Assembly (NCBI GenBank): GCA_903897005.1
Contig: CAITZZ010000046.1
Location: 1 to 50,639 of the forward strand
DNA from: an uncultured beta proteobacterium
Lineage (GTDB): Bacteria; Pseudomonadota; Gammaproteobacteria; Burkholderiales; Burkholderiaceae_C
Length of the DNA stretch: 50,639 nucleotides
Direction of reading: 5' to 3'
Below are positions 29,816 to 37,623 of this stretch, in pieces. Every line of letters starts with the position of its first letter. Position 1 is the first letter of the stretch. Both the position numbers and the translations under genes were made by a program. The notes beneath the pieces are model-generated. The model ran no database searches and was not told where the DNA came from. It was given only the letters and a program-made list of their open reading frames with translations.

Positions 29816-30826
29816 TTAGCCGTGAGTATAACTGAGGCCCCACTGGGTCAGTGCGTCACTCAGATCTTGCGGTAACTCGGAGAAAAATACCAGCGCTTGC
29901 TGTGTCACCGGGTGCGTCAGGGAAAGTCTAAAGGCATGCAAAGCCTGCCTCTGCATGCCAGCGGCGGCGACGCCACCATAGATCTCATCGGCCACCAGGG
30001 GATGACCGATGGCTGCCATGTGCACCCGAATTTGGTGTGTGCGACCCGTGTGCAATGTACATCGCACCAGGCAGCCCCGATCTCCATTCTGCAGAAGATC
30101 AATGTCTGTGCGTGCCAGTTTGCCGGCGTTCTTGCCAAGATCGACCACAGCCATGCGCAGACGGTTGCGCGGATCGCGGCCGATGGGTTGATCGACCAGG
30201 CGGCTGCTGCTGCCGGTCCACGGGTGGTGTGCCAGTGCCAGGTACTGGCGGCCGACCTCGCGCGCAGCGATGGCACGAATCAGGGCATCCATCACGAGCC
30301 GGCTGCGCGCCACCACCATCAGGCCGCTGGTGTCCTTGTCCAGTCGATGCACAATTCCGGCGCGTGGCAAATTCACGGCCTGGGAGTCGAAGGCCAGCAA
30401 ACCGTTGAGCAAGGTACCGCTCCAGTTACCGGGCGCCGGATGGACCACCAGGCCAGCCGGCTTGTTGATGATCAGCAAGTGCTCATCCTGGTAGACCACT
30501 TCCAGTTTCATGAGTTCGGGTTTGAAGGCCTGGCTTTGCGGTGTCGGCCGCAGTTCGATGCTCCCTCGATCCGCCGCCTTGACACGCGTCGACGCCTTGC
30601 AAGCCCCCGGCCGCTCCAGCTTGACGGCACCGCACTGGATCAATTGCTGCAAATAGCTGCGCGAAAACTCCGGCACCATCTCCACCAGTGCCTGATCAAG
30701 ACGCAAGCCGTGCTGGGCTGGCCCAAAAACCAGCGGCCGCAACTCGAACTCTGGCTCGGTGTCGACGCGATCCTCCAGATCCTCGCTATCATGACCGCTC
30801 GATATAATCAATCCGGAATTTTTCAA
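29816..30826 (-). CDS. rluD: 23S rRNA pseudouridine synthase RluD
   Basis: A 336-residue RluA-family synthase: S4 domain (LRLDQALVEMVPEFSRSYLQQLIQCG), the catalytic GIVHRLDKDTSGLMVVA block with its aspartate, and HTGRTHQIRVH. RluD makes pseudouridines 1911, 1915 and 1917 in helix 69. The start is uncertain: TTG at 30826 has AGGA eight bases upstream; another in-frame TTG lies at 30811. It diverges from bamD with only 14 bp between the start codons, a pairing conserved in betaproteobacteria. Confidence 0.94.
   Translation of the reverse strand: MKNSGLIISSGHDSEDLEDRVDTEPEFELRPLVFGPAQHGLRLDQALVEMVPEFSRSYLQQLIQCGAVKLERPGACKASTRVKAADRGSIELRPTPQSQAFKPELMKLEVVYQDEHLLIINKPAGLVVHPAPGNWSGTLLNGLLAFDSQAVNLPRAGIVHRLDKDTSGLMVVARSRLVMDALIRAIAAREVGRQYLALAHHPWTGSSSRLVDQPIGRDPRNRLRMAVVDLGKNAGKLARTDIDLLQNGDRGCLVRCTLHTGRTHQIRVHMAAIGHPLVADEIYGGVAAAGMQRQALHAFRLSLTHPVTQQALVFFSELPQDLSDALTQWGLSYTHG
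30803..30808 (+). promoter_or_regulatory. Probable -10 element for bamD inside the rluD coding region
   Basis: A perfect TATAAT lies 32 bp before the bamD ATG, within the 5' part of the divergent rluD gene. No good -35 hexamer is seen at 16-18 bp spacing, so activation or a weak -35 is likely. With only 14 bp between the two start codons, the bamD promoter must lie within rluD sequence. Confidence 0.5.
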
Positions 30827-30840
30827 GAAAGTTGTCCTAC

Positions 30841-31647
30841 ATGCTTCGAGCCAAATTATCGGTTGTCTGCACCTGGTCGCTGGCGAGTGCCCTCATGCTG
30901 CTGACAGCTTGCTCGTCCGCCCCGCAGGACAAGGAAGCCAACTGGAGCCCCAGCAAGCTTTACGCGGAGGCCAAAGACGAGTTGGCCGCAGGTGGCTACG
31001 AAAAGGCGATCTCGCACCTGGAAAAACTCGAAGGCCGCGCTGCCGGAACGCCACTGGCGCAGCAGGCGCAGCTTGACAAGGCCTACGCCCAGTACAAATC
31101 GGGTGAAACAGCGCAAGCCGTGGCGACGCTGGACCGCTTCATGAAGTTGCACCCCGCGAGTCCCGCCATGGACTATGCACTCTATCTGAAGGGTCTGGTC
31201 AACTTCAATGACGATCTGGGCTTTCTCTCTTACATTGCACGCCAGGATCTGGCGGAACGTGACCAGAAGGCGTCGAAGGAATCTTTTGAGGCATTCAAGG
31301 AACTGACCACGCGCTTTCCAACGTCGCGCTACGCCGCCGACGCCAGCCTGCGCATGACCTACATCGTCAATTCTCTGGCCAGTTACGAGTTGCACGTAGC
31401 GCGCTACTACCTGAGCCGCGGCGCTTACGTGGCTGCCATCAACCGGGCCCAACTGGCGATCTCCGACTACCAGGATGCACCGGCAACAGAAGAGGCTCTC
31501 TTCATCATTATCAAGGGCTACGACGCACTGGGCATGACACAACTGCGTGACGATGCCAGGCGTGTACTTGACAAGAACTATCCCAACTCGGAGTACCTGA
31601 CCCGCGGCTTCAAGACCAATGAGAATCCATGGTGGAAGTTCTGGTAA
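30841..31647 (+). CDS. bamD: Outer membrane protein assembly factor BamD (lipoprotein)
   Basis: A 268-residue lipoprotein: short basic start, hydrophobic stretch, lipobox LTAC (Cys24), then five TPR-like repeats, including SKLYAEAKDELAAGGYEKAI and SRYAADASLRMTYIVNSLASYELHVARYYLSRG, the BamD (ComL) family signature. BamD is the essential lipoprotein of the BAM complex and docks BamA. ATG at 30841 is chosen over an in-frame TTG at 30832, as it starts directly before the signal peptide with GAAAG upstream. Its 3' end overlaps the convergent helicase gene by 38 bp. Confidence 0.95.
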   Translation: MLRAKLSVVCTWSLASALMLLTACSSAPQDKEANWSPSKLYAEAKDELAAGGYEKAISHLEKLEGRAAGTPLAQQAQLDKAYAQYKSGETAQAVATLDRFMKLHPASPAMDYALYLKGLVNFNDDLGFLSYIARQDLAERDQKASKESFEAFKELTTRFPTSRYAADASLRMTYIVNSLASYELHVARYYLSRGAYVAAINRAQLAISDYQDAPATEEALFIIIKGYDALGMTQLRDDARRVLDKNYPNSEYLTRGFKTNENPWWKFW

Positions 31648-33622
31648 GAGCATTCAGGGCCTGCGCAAACTCCTGCTCCGAATCCAGTTTTTTCATCGCT
31701 GGCAGCGCCGCCAGCAGTCGCTTGCCGTAGCCCATTTGTGCCAGTCGGGTGTCACAGATGACCAGCACACCCTGATCGGTTTCGCGCCGAATCAGGCGAC
31801 CCGCACCTTGCTTGAGAGCCACCGCTGCTTCCGGAATGAAGTAGTCGTTGAAGACACTGCGCCCATCGGCCTCCAGTCGTTTGGAACGCGCCTCCACCAA
31901 AGGATCGTTCGGTGGCGGAAACGGCAGTTTGTCAATGACGAGCAGTTGCAAGGCATCGCCCGGCACATCAAAGCCTTCCCAGAAGGAGGCCGAAGCCACC
32001 AGCACACAACCGGCCCGCCCGCCCTCGGCGCCGAGACGAAAGCGGTCCATCAATTGGCGCTTGGACTGCTGCCCCTGAACCAGAATTTCCAGGGAATTGG
32101 CAGTCGCGAATTTACGCTGCAGCGCTTCGCTGACAGTGCGCAGGGCACGCAGCGTGGTTGTAAGTACCAGTGTGCGTCCGCCAATCGTTGCAGCGGCTTT
32201 GGCTACCAGTTCGGCGACCTGCAGGCTGTGTTCCGGAGCGCCCGGTCTGGCAAGTTGCATGGGCACATAGACGGCGGCCTGTCGCTCATAGTCAAACGGA
32301 CTTTGCACTTTCAGTATTTCAGCCTCAGTCAAACCGCAGGACTCGGTAAACCACTTCAAGCGCGCATCTTCTCCCAGGGTTGCCGAAGTAAAGATCCAGG
32401 AACGCTGCGAGTGCGGCTCACTGCTTGAACTCAACAGACGCGTCCGAACCGTCTGCGCGATGTCCAGCGGCGACTCCACCAGGATCAGTTGCGAGCCGAC
32501 ATCGAGCCAACGCACCGACTCTTGTGCGCACAGCGCGCCAAAGAAATCGATCCGCTCGACCAAGCCGCTGGCACGTTCGCACAAGCGCGCAAGATCGGGT
32601 TCTGCCTGGCCGACGGCGCTGAGTGCGTCAACGGCCTGGCTACAGGATGCTTTCACTGCAAGCAGGCCCTCGTGCCACTGTGCTTCATCCAGCAGCTCCG
32701 GGGCAAGGCCAAGCCAGCGCAGTTTGCTGCCCGACAATGATTTTCCAACCAGCAGCCGCAAGTCGCGCGCGGCGCGCTCGACCGCGCTGGCGATCATCTG
32801 CCAGTCTGCCAGACCGCGCGCATGCTGCAAGCCGCTGGCCAGCAGATCGCGCGCGAAGTCAAGCAACTGCCCGGTGCTCAACTGCTTGCCAAGAAACTGA
32901 ACGCCGGTCTCATTGAGCTGATGCGCTTCATCGAAGACCACCGTGCGCACCGTTGGTAACAATTCAGCCATGCCTGACTCGCGAACCGCGAGATCGGCAA
33001 AAAACAGGTGATGGTTGACAACCACAACATCGGCCGCCAATGCTTCACGCCGCGCCTGATTCACATGGCAAGCACGAAACTGCGGACACTGCGCGCCCAG
33101 GCAGTTCTCCCGCGTCGATGTCACCAGGGCAATCAGCGGAGAGCGTTCATCCAGCCCGGGCAGTTCGGCCAGGTCGCCGGTACCTGTCAGCAGCGCCCAA
33201 CTTTCGATTTTGGCCAGAGTCCGCAAGGCGCCATAGGCGGCAATGTTGTGCTGTTGCCGCGCCACCTGCAGACGCTGCAGACAAAGGTAGCTGCCGCGCC
33301 CCTTGAGCAAGGCGCTGCGCAGCGGCAGGCCCAATGCTCTGAGCAGGAGAGGAAGGTCGCGACCGAACAGTTGATCCTGCAAGGTCTTGGTTGCCGTGGA
33401 GAGCAGGACTCTGGTGCCACTGAGCAGCACCGGCACCAGGTAGGCAAAAGTCTTTCCAATACCGGTGCCCGCCTCGACCACCAGCACACCACCGTCATCG
33501 ATAGTACGGGCAATCGACCCTGCCATCTCGGTTTGTCCATCTCTGGACTTGAACTCCTGGACCGTGCGCGACAACAAACCGGCCGGCGCGAAAACCTCGC
33601 GCACACGGTCTTCAAGACTCAT
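31610..33622 (-). CDS. DinG/YoaA-family Fe-S ATP-dependent DNA helicase
   Basis: A 670-residue superfamily 2 helicase of the XPD/DinG group. Walker A is EAGTGIGKT (about 50-58), the Walker B box is DEAH (231-234), and four cysteines (114, 174, 179 and 185) sit where the [4Fe-4S] cluster of this group belongs. QGAGRLIRRETDQGV is helicase motif VI. The length fits YoaA more than E. coli DinG. Such helicases work 5' to 3' on forked or R-loop DNA in repair and replication restart. The gene ends within bamD (convergent, 38-bp overlap). Confidence 0.92.
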   Translation of the reverse strand: MSLEDRVREVFAPAGLLSRTVQEFKSRDGQTEMAGSIARTIDDGGVLVVEAGTGIGKTFAYLVPVLLSGTRVLLSTATKTLQDQLFGRDLPLLLRALGLPLRSALLKGRGSYLCLQRLQVARQQHNIAAYGALRTLAKIESWALLTGTGDLAELPGLDERSPLIALVTSTRENCLGAQCPQFRACHVNQARREALAADVVVVNHHLFFADLAVRESGMAELLPTVRTVVFDEAHQLNETGVQFLGKQLSTGQLLDFARDLLASGLQHARGLADWQMIASAVERAARDLRLLVGKSLSGSKLRWLGLAPELLDEAQWHEGLLAVKASCSQAVDALSAVGQAEPDLARLCERASGLVERIDFFGALCAQESVRWLDVGSQLILVESPLDIAQTVRTRLLSSSSEPHSQRSWIFTSATLGEDARLKWFTESCGLTEAEILKVQSPFDYERQAAVYVPMQLARPGAPEHSLQVAELVAKAAATIGGRTLVLTTTLRALRTVSEALQRKFATANSLEILVQGQQSKRQLMDRFRLGAEGGRAGCVLVASASFWEGFDVPGDALQLLVIDKLPFPPPNDPLVEARSKRLEADGRSVFNDYFIPEAAVALKQGAGRLIRRETDQGVLVICDTRLAQMGYGKRLLAALPAMKKLDSEQEFAQALNALTRTSTMDSHWS

Positions 33623-33625
33623 TCG

Positions 33626-33829
33626 TCAGGCAGGCTCGTCAGGGTTCAACTGTCGCTCAATTCGAGCAATTTCATCGCGCAGGCTCAAACGTTTCTTCTT
33701 GAGTCGGCGCATCAGAAGTTCATCCAGCGGTACTTCGCCGCTGGCGCGGTCTATCATGGCATCAAGATCTCCATGCTCAATACGCAAGTCGATCAGCCGA
33801 CGTTCGGGAGAATGCAGGTTAGAGTCCAC
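33626..33829 (-). CDS. DUF465 (YdcH-like) small coiled-coil protein
   Basis: A 67-residue, charged protein of the DUF465 family: RRLIDLRIEHGDLDAMID, then LMRRLKKKRLSLRDEIARIERQL, predicted as a helical hairpin. Start is GTG at 33829. The gene lies 3 bp upstream of the helicase on the same strand and is probably co-transcribed. Its function is unknown across the family. Confidence 0.88.
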   Translation of the reverse strand: MDSNLHSPERRLIDLRIEHGDLDAMIDRASGEVPLDELLMRRLKKKRLSLRDEIARIERQLNPDEPA

Positions 33830-33944
33830 GGCTTCAGTAGTTAAAAATGATCGAAGTAATTGATCGGGATTTGTTCTTGTGTAGGTCGATAATACGACTA
33901 AATTGAAACGATAAATTCAGGCATCCCCTCCTTCAGCACCGAAC

Positions 33945-34706
33945 ATGTCCAAAGGCTACCGACTCAGCGCCTCCACAGGCATCCACAAAGGCGACCGCGA
34001 GTACCAGCAGGATCAGGTGACCCTGCTGAGCCACAAGCGTGTCTCCGGCTGCCTGTTGGCCGTGGTGGCCGATGGCATGGGTGGACGCAGCGGTGGTCGC
34101 AAGGCGTCCGATCAAGTCATGCTGACCGCCAAACAGTTGTTTGAGCGCTACTCGCCCACCATAGATGATGCACCGGCAACCCTGCTGCAGTTGGTAAGGG
34201 AGGCTCACACCGTCATCAAGTTGACCGCCATCTCTTCGGAAGAAGAACCGCACAGCACGCTGGCAGCCTTTCTGATCAATCCGGGCGGTGACTGCTACTG
34301 GGCGTACTCGGGCGATTCACGCATCTTCCATTTCCATGCTGGCAAACTGGTCAAGCGTTCGACCGATCATTCCTATGTTCAGACCCTGGTCGACAAAGGT
34401 GAGTTGACCGAGGAACAGGCCAATGACCATCCGAAGTCGAATATTCTGGTTGGCTGTCTGGGAACCGAAAAGGAGCCGCCGGTGGGCGTCCATTTCATCC
34501 CCCAATTGCGCGCTGGCGATGTCCTGATGGCTTGCAGCGACGGCGTCTGGCACTACTTCAGCAATGCTGAAATCGGATCGGTGCTGGCCAGTCTGTCGCC
34601 GCGCGAAGCGACTGAATTCCTGATAGAAAAAGCACGGTCGCGCGGTCGCGGCGGCGGTGACAATCTGTCGCTGGTGATCGTCAAGCTCGAAGCGCTGGAT
34701 TCCTGA
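33945..34706 (+). CDS. PP2C-family Ser/Thr protein phosphatase
   Basis: A 253-residue PPM phosphatase with the metal-binding motifs REYQQDQV (Asp23), VADGMGG (Asp43), SGDSRIF, SDGVWHYF and GGGDNLSLV, all intact. It should be a Mn/Mg-dependent cytosolic phosphatase. No kinase or FHA-domain gene is adjacent, so its partner is unknown. It ends inside zapE (26-bp convergent overlap). The 115 bp upstream, shared with DUF465, are AT-rich and hold the likely promoter, though no clean -35/-10 pair is seen. Confidence 0.92.
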   Translation: MSKGYRLSASTGIHKGDREYQQDQVTLLSHKRVSGCLLAVVADGMGGRSGGRKASDQVMLTAKQLFERYSPTIDDAPATLLQLVREAHTVIKLTAISSEEEPHSTLAAFLINPGGDCYWAYSGDSRIFHFHAGKLVKRSTDHSYVQTLVDKGELTEEQANDHPKSNILVGCLGTEKEPPVGVHFIPQLRAGDVLMACSDGVWHYFSNAEIGSVLASLSPREATEFLIEKARSRGRGGGDNLSLVIVKLEALDS

Positions 34707-35802
34707 GCGTCAGGCTGGTGTCGACCAGACGTCGCGGCAGCGCCAGGAATTCGCGCGACTGCATTTCATGCAGACGGGACACCGTGCGGACAAACTCATG
34801 CGCCAGCGGCCCGGCTGTGTACAACTCCTGCGCCGGCACGGCCGCTGACATGATCAGTTTGATATGACGGTCGTACAGTACGTCGACCAGCAAGGTAAAG
34901 CGGCGCGCCTCGGAAGCCATCTGATCAGACATACGGGGCACATCGCTGAGCAGCAAAGTATCAAAGTGCGCAGCGATTTCGAGGTAGTCGTTTTGTGACC
35001 GCGCGCCCGCGCACAGCGTCCGGAAATCAAACCACACAAGAGAGCCGGCCCTGCGCAAGGCCGCCAGCACGCGCCCCTCGATCAGCAACAGGGGGGCTTC
35101 GTCTGTCGTGTCTGCCAGTGAGTCAAATGTGTTGACCAGGGCCGAGTGCGTCTGTGCACTGTGTGGCCAGTGGTAATGCTGCACCTGGGTCAAGCTTTGG
35201 TGACGGTAGTCGGTGCCGTTGTCAACGTTGATGACTTCGAGATTCTTCTCTAGCAATGCAATCGCCGGCAGAATTCTTTCGCGGTGCAGACCATCCGGAT
35301 ACAGCTGATCGGGCTTGAAATTCGACGTTGCGACCAGGCCCACGCCATTGTCGAACAGAGCGCGCAGCAGGCGATGCAGGATCAGAGCGTCAGTGATATC
35401 GGAGACATGAAACTCGTCGAAACAGATCAGTCGATATTTTCTGGCAATCCTCCGGGCCAGCACATCCAGCGGGTCAACGGTGCCTTGCAGTGCCACCAGT
35501 TCGCGATGAACCTCCCGCATGAACTCGTGAAAATGCAAACGGGTCTTGCGTTTCAGTGGAACCGCCGCAAAGAAGCAGTCCATCAGAAAACTCTTGCCGC
35601 GGCCAACCCCGCCGTACAGGTAAACCCCAGGCGGAAGGCTGGGTCGGTTGATCAACTTCTTCAGCGCGCTGGAGCGCTTGCTCTTGTAGGAAGCCCATGC
35701 CAGAGCGCAGCGCTGCAGCGCCTCGACGGCTTGCAGCTGGGCCGGGTCGGCCAGATAGCCGCGCGCGGCCAGCTGTGCTTGATAGGCCTGCTTGACGCTC
35801 AC
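34681..35802 (-). CDS. zapE: Cell division ATPase ZapE (AFG1-like)
   Basis: A 373-residue AAA-type ATPase with Walker A GGVGRGKS (64-71), Walker B LICFDEFHVSDITDA and the TSNFKPDQLYPDGLHRERILP block, the ZapE/AFG1 signature. ZapE destabilises FtsZ polymers at the septum in E. coli, especially under low oxygen or high temperature. It lies 6 bp downstream of lpd, the end of the sucAB-lpd cluster, an order common in betaproteobacteria. Confidence 0.94.
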   Translation of the reverse strand: MSVKQAYQAQLAARGYLADPAQLQAVEALQRCALAWASYKSKRSSALKKLINRPSLPPGVYLYGGVGRGKSFLMDCFFAAVPLKRKTRLHFHEFMREVHRELVALQGTVDPLDVLARRIARKYRLICFDEFHVSDITDALILHRLLRALFDNGVGLVATSNFKPDQLYPDGLHRERILPAIALLEKNLEVINVDNGTDYRHQSLTQVQHYHWPHSAQTHSALVNTFDSLADTTDEAPLLLIEGRVLAALRRAGSLVWFDFRTLCAGARSQNDYLEIAAHFDTLLLSDVPRMSDQMASEARRFTLLVDVLYDRHIKLIMSAAVPAQELYTAGPLAHEFVRTVSRLHEMQSREFLALPRRLVDTSLTLRNPALRA

Positions 35803-35808
35803 GTCGAA

Positions 35809-37236
35809 TCAGAAATTGAGCGTGCGTTTTTCCACCGCCAGTGCCGCTTCCTTGGTCGCTTCACTGAGCGACGGATGGGCATGGCAGATGCGCGCAATGT
35901 CTTCGCTGCTGGCTCTGAATTCCATCGCCATCACGCATTCGGCGATCAACTCGCTGGCCATGGGGCCAACGATATGCACGCCCAGAATTTCGTCGCTTGT
36001 CGCATCAGCCAGCATCTTCACCATGCCGGTGGTGTCGCCCAGCGCGCGCGCCCGACCATTGGCCAGGAACGGAAAGGTTCCCGCCTTGTAGGCGCGACCG
36101 GCCGCCTTGAGCTGCGCCTCGGTCTGCCCAACCCAGGCAATCTCGGGACTGGTGTAGATCACCCAGGGGATGGTGTTCAAGTTGACGTGACCGTGCTGAC
36201 CAGCCATACGCTCGGCTACCGCAACGCCCTCCTCCTCCGCCTTGTGTGCCAGCATGGGGCCGCGCACCACGTCACCCAACGCCCACACTTTGGGCAGGTT
36301 GGTTCTGCACTCACCATCGACGACGATGGCGCCACGCTCGTCAAGCATCAGACCTACCGCTTCGGTGTTCAGGCCAACGGTATTGGGCGTACGGCCAATC
36401 GACACAATCAGCTTGTCCACCTCCAGCAATTGGGCCTCGCCCTTGGCATTGGTCCAGGCCACGCTCACACCCTTCTTGCCGACCTTGATCGCACCGACAG
36501 TCACGCCGAGTTCGATCTTGAGTCCTTGCTTGACGAAAGCCTTGTGCGCTTCCCTGGCAATCTGCTCGTCCACTGCACCCAGGAACGCAGGCAAGGCTTC
36601 CAGAATCGTCACATCCGAGCCCAATCGCCGCCAGACCGAACCCATCTCAAGCCCAATCACGCCCGAGCCAATCAAGGCAAGTCTCTTTGGCACAGCGACT
36701 ATGCGCAAGGCGCCGTCGTTCGAGAGCACCATCTGCTCGTCAAACGGCGTGCCGGGCAAGGCGCGCGCCGTCGAGCCGGTCGCAACGACGACCTGCTTGC
36801 CCACCAGTGTTTCCTCAGCCGTGCCGCTGACCTTGATCTCGTAGGAACCGTCTGCCGCCTTGACAAAAGAGCCACGACCATGAAAAAAGCTGACCTTGTT
36901 CTTCTTGAACAGATACAGAATGCCGTCGTTGTTCTGCTTGACCACCGCGTCCTTACGCGCCACCATCTTGCCCACGTCCAGGCTCAGACCCGTCACGCCA
37001 ATGCCGTGTTCGGAAAAGTGGTGTGCTGCCTGGTCAAAGTGCTCGGACGATTGCAGCAAGGCCTTGCTCGGAATGCAACCAACGTTGGTGCAGGTGCCGC
37101 CCAGCGCCGGTCCACCCTGCTTGTTTTTCCACTCATCAACGCAGGCAACTTTCATTCCGAGTTGCGCTGCACGAATGGCTGCGATATAGCCACCAGGGCC
37201 GGCGCCGATGACGATGACATCAAATTGTTTGTTCAT
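35809..37236 (-). CDS. lpdA: Dihydrolipoyl dehydrogenase (E3 of 2-oxoglutarate dehydrogenase)
   Basis: A 475-residue FAD disulfide oxidoreductase: FAD motif GAGPGGYIAA (11-20), redox disulfide GGTCTNVGCIP (Cys49/Cys54), NAD motif GSGVIGLEMG, and the C-terminal ICHAHPSLSEA block with the catalytic His-Glu pair. It reoxidises the lipoyl group of SucB. The gene is the third of the sucA-sucB-lpd set but is separated from sucB by 387 bp of structured repeat DNA. Confidence 0.96.
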   Translation of the reverse strand: MNKQFDVIVIGAGPGGYIAAIRAAQLGMKVACVDEWKNKQGGPALGGTCTNVGCIPSKALLQSSEHFDQAAHHFSEHGIGVTGLSLDVGKMVARKDAVVKQNNDGILYLFKKNKVSFFHGRGSFVKAADGSYEIKVSGTAEETLVGKQVVVATGSTARALPGTPFDEQMVLSNDGALRIVAVPKRLALIGSGVIGLEMGSVWRRLGSDVTILEALPAFLGAVDEQIAREAHKAFVKQGLKIELGVTVGAIKVGKKGVSVAWTNAKGEAQLLEVDKLIVSIGRTPNTVGLNTEAVGLMLDERGAIVVDGECRTNLPKVWALGDVVRGPMLAHKAEEEGVAVAERMAGQHGHVNLNTIPWVIYTSPEIAWVGQTEAQLKAAGRAYKAGTFPFLANGRARALGDTTGMVKMLADATSDEILGVHIVGPMASELIAECVMAMEFRASSEDIARICHAHPSLSEATKEAALAVEKRTLNF

Positions 37237-37260
37237 GATTGTTCAGAGTTCCGTAATTCG

Positions 37261-37300
37261 CGGCACCGTTCCAGCCCTACGTGAGTGACGCTCGGTGCCG
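37261..37300. repeat. Short inverted repeat in the lpd-sucB intergenic region
   Basis: CGGCACCG (37261-37268) and CGGTGCCG (37293-37300) form a perfect 8-bp stem with a 24-nt loop. It lies just upstream of lpd on the lpd transcript strand (minus), so it could affect lpd expression or be a remnant of the structured repeats that follow. Confidence 0.55.
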
Positions 37301-37330
37301 TCGCAAATCCGCGCCTCAGGTTCGAGTGGG

Positions 37331-37422
37331 CCGAGGGCGCGGCAGTGGGTGATTCCGCGAATGTCCCCCGCCCTGCGGGCTCCTCCTTGATTTCGCTGCA
37401 TCACCCACTGCCACACCCTCGG
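37331..37422 (-). ncRNA. Structured element, copy A (candidate RNA; sense strand minus)
   Basis: Two 23-nt arms (37331-37353 and 37400-37422) pair around a 46-nt core. On the minus strand all 23 positions pair, two as U-G; on the plus strand these would be C-A mismatches, so minus is the likely sense strand, the same as sucB-lpd. Inside the core (sense), GCGAA pairs with TTCGC, then GCCC pairs with GGGC over a 3-nt loop. Unpaired AAGGAGGA and GGGGGACA flank the apical stem. Copy B has the same design with compensatory changes. It may be an RNA, an mRNA leader or processing structure, or a folded-DNA mobile repeat. Confidence 0.7.
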
Positions 37423-37470
37423 CAACGAGCATCTGTGGTTTGCGCTACTCGCACACCAAGAATGCTTGCA

Positions 37471-37566
37471 GGATCTGGTTGACGGGGCGCTCAGCGCAGC
37501 GGCATAAAGGAGGAGTCCGAAGGACGGGGGACAGCCGCGGAGCTGAGTGCCCCGGCGACCGGATCC
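37471..37566 (+). ncRNA. Structured element, copy B (candidate RNA; sense strand plus)
   Basis: An inverted second copy. The 25-nt arms (37471-37495 and 37542-37566) pair at 24 of 25 positions on the plus strand, three as G-U, with one A-G mismatch. The enclosed core is again exactly 46 nt, and 38 of its 46 bases match copy A. Of the 8 differences, six make three compensated base pairs (two in the outer core stem, now GCGGC/GCCGC; one in the apical stem, now GTCC/GGAC) and two fall in unpaired sites. A further GCTTGC/GCAAGC pairing (37464-37469/37572-37577) may extend the stem. The arm sequences are unrelated to those of copy A. Confidence 0.7.
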
Positions 37567-37623
37567 ACCCAGCAAGCTCAAGTGACTCAGGCTTGTCATC
37601 ATTTCAGGCAATGTCAGTAGTAC

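Noticed and set aside
35284-37284. A 666-codon open frame on the plus strand opposite zapE and lpd
   Set aside because: Antisense to two clear enzymes; His/Arg/Gln-rich with no domain pattern.
37423-37470. A small gene or attachment site between the two structured copies
   Set aside because: The 48-bp spacer has no ribosome site, repeat ends or target duplication that I can see.
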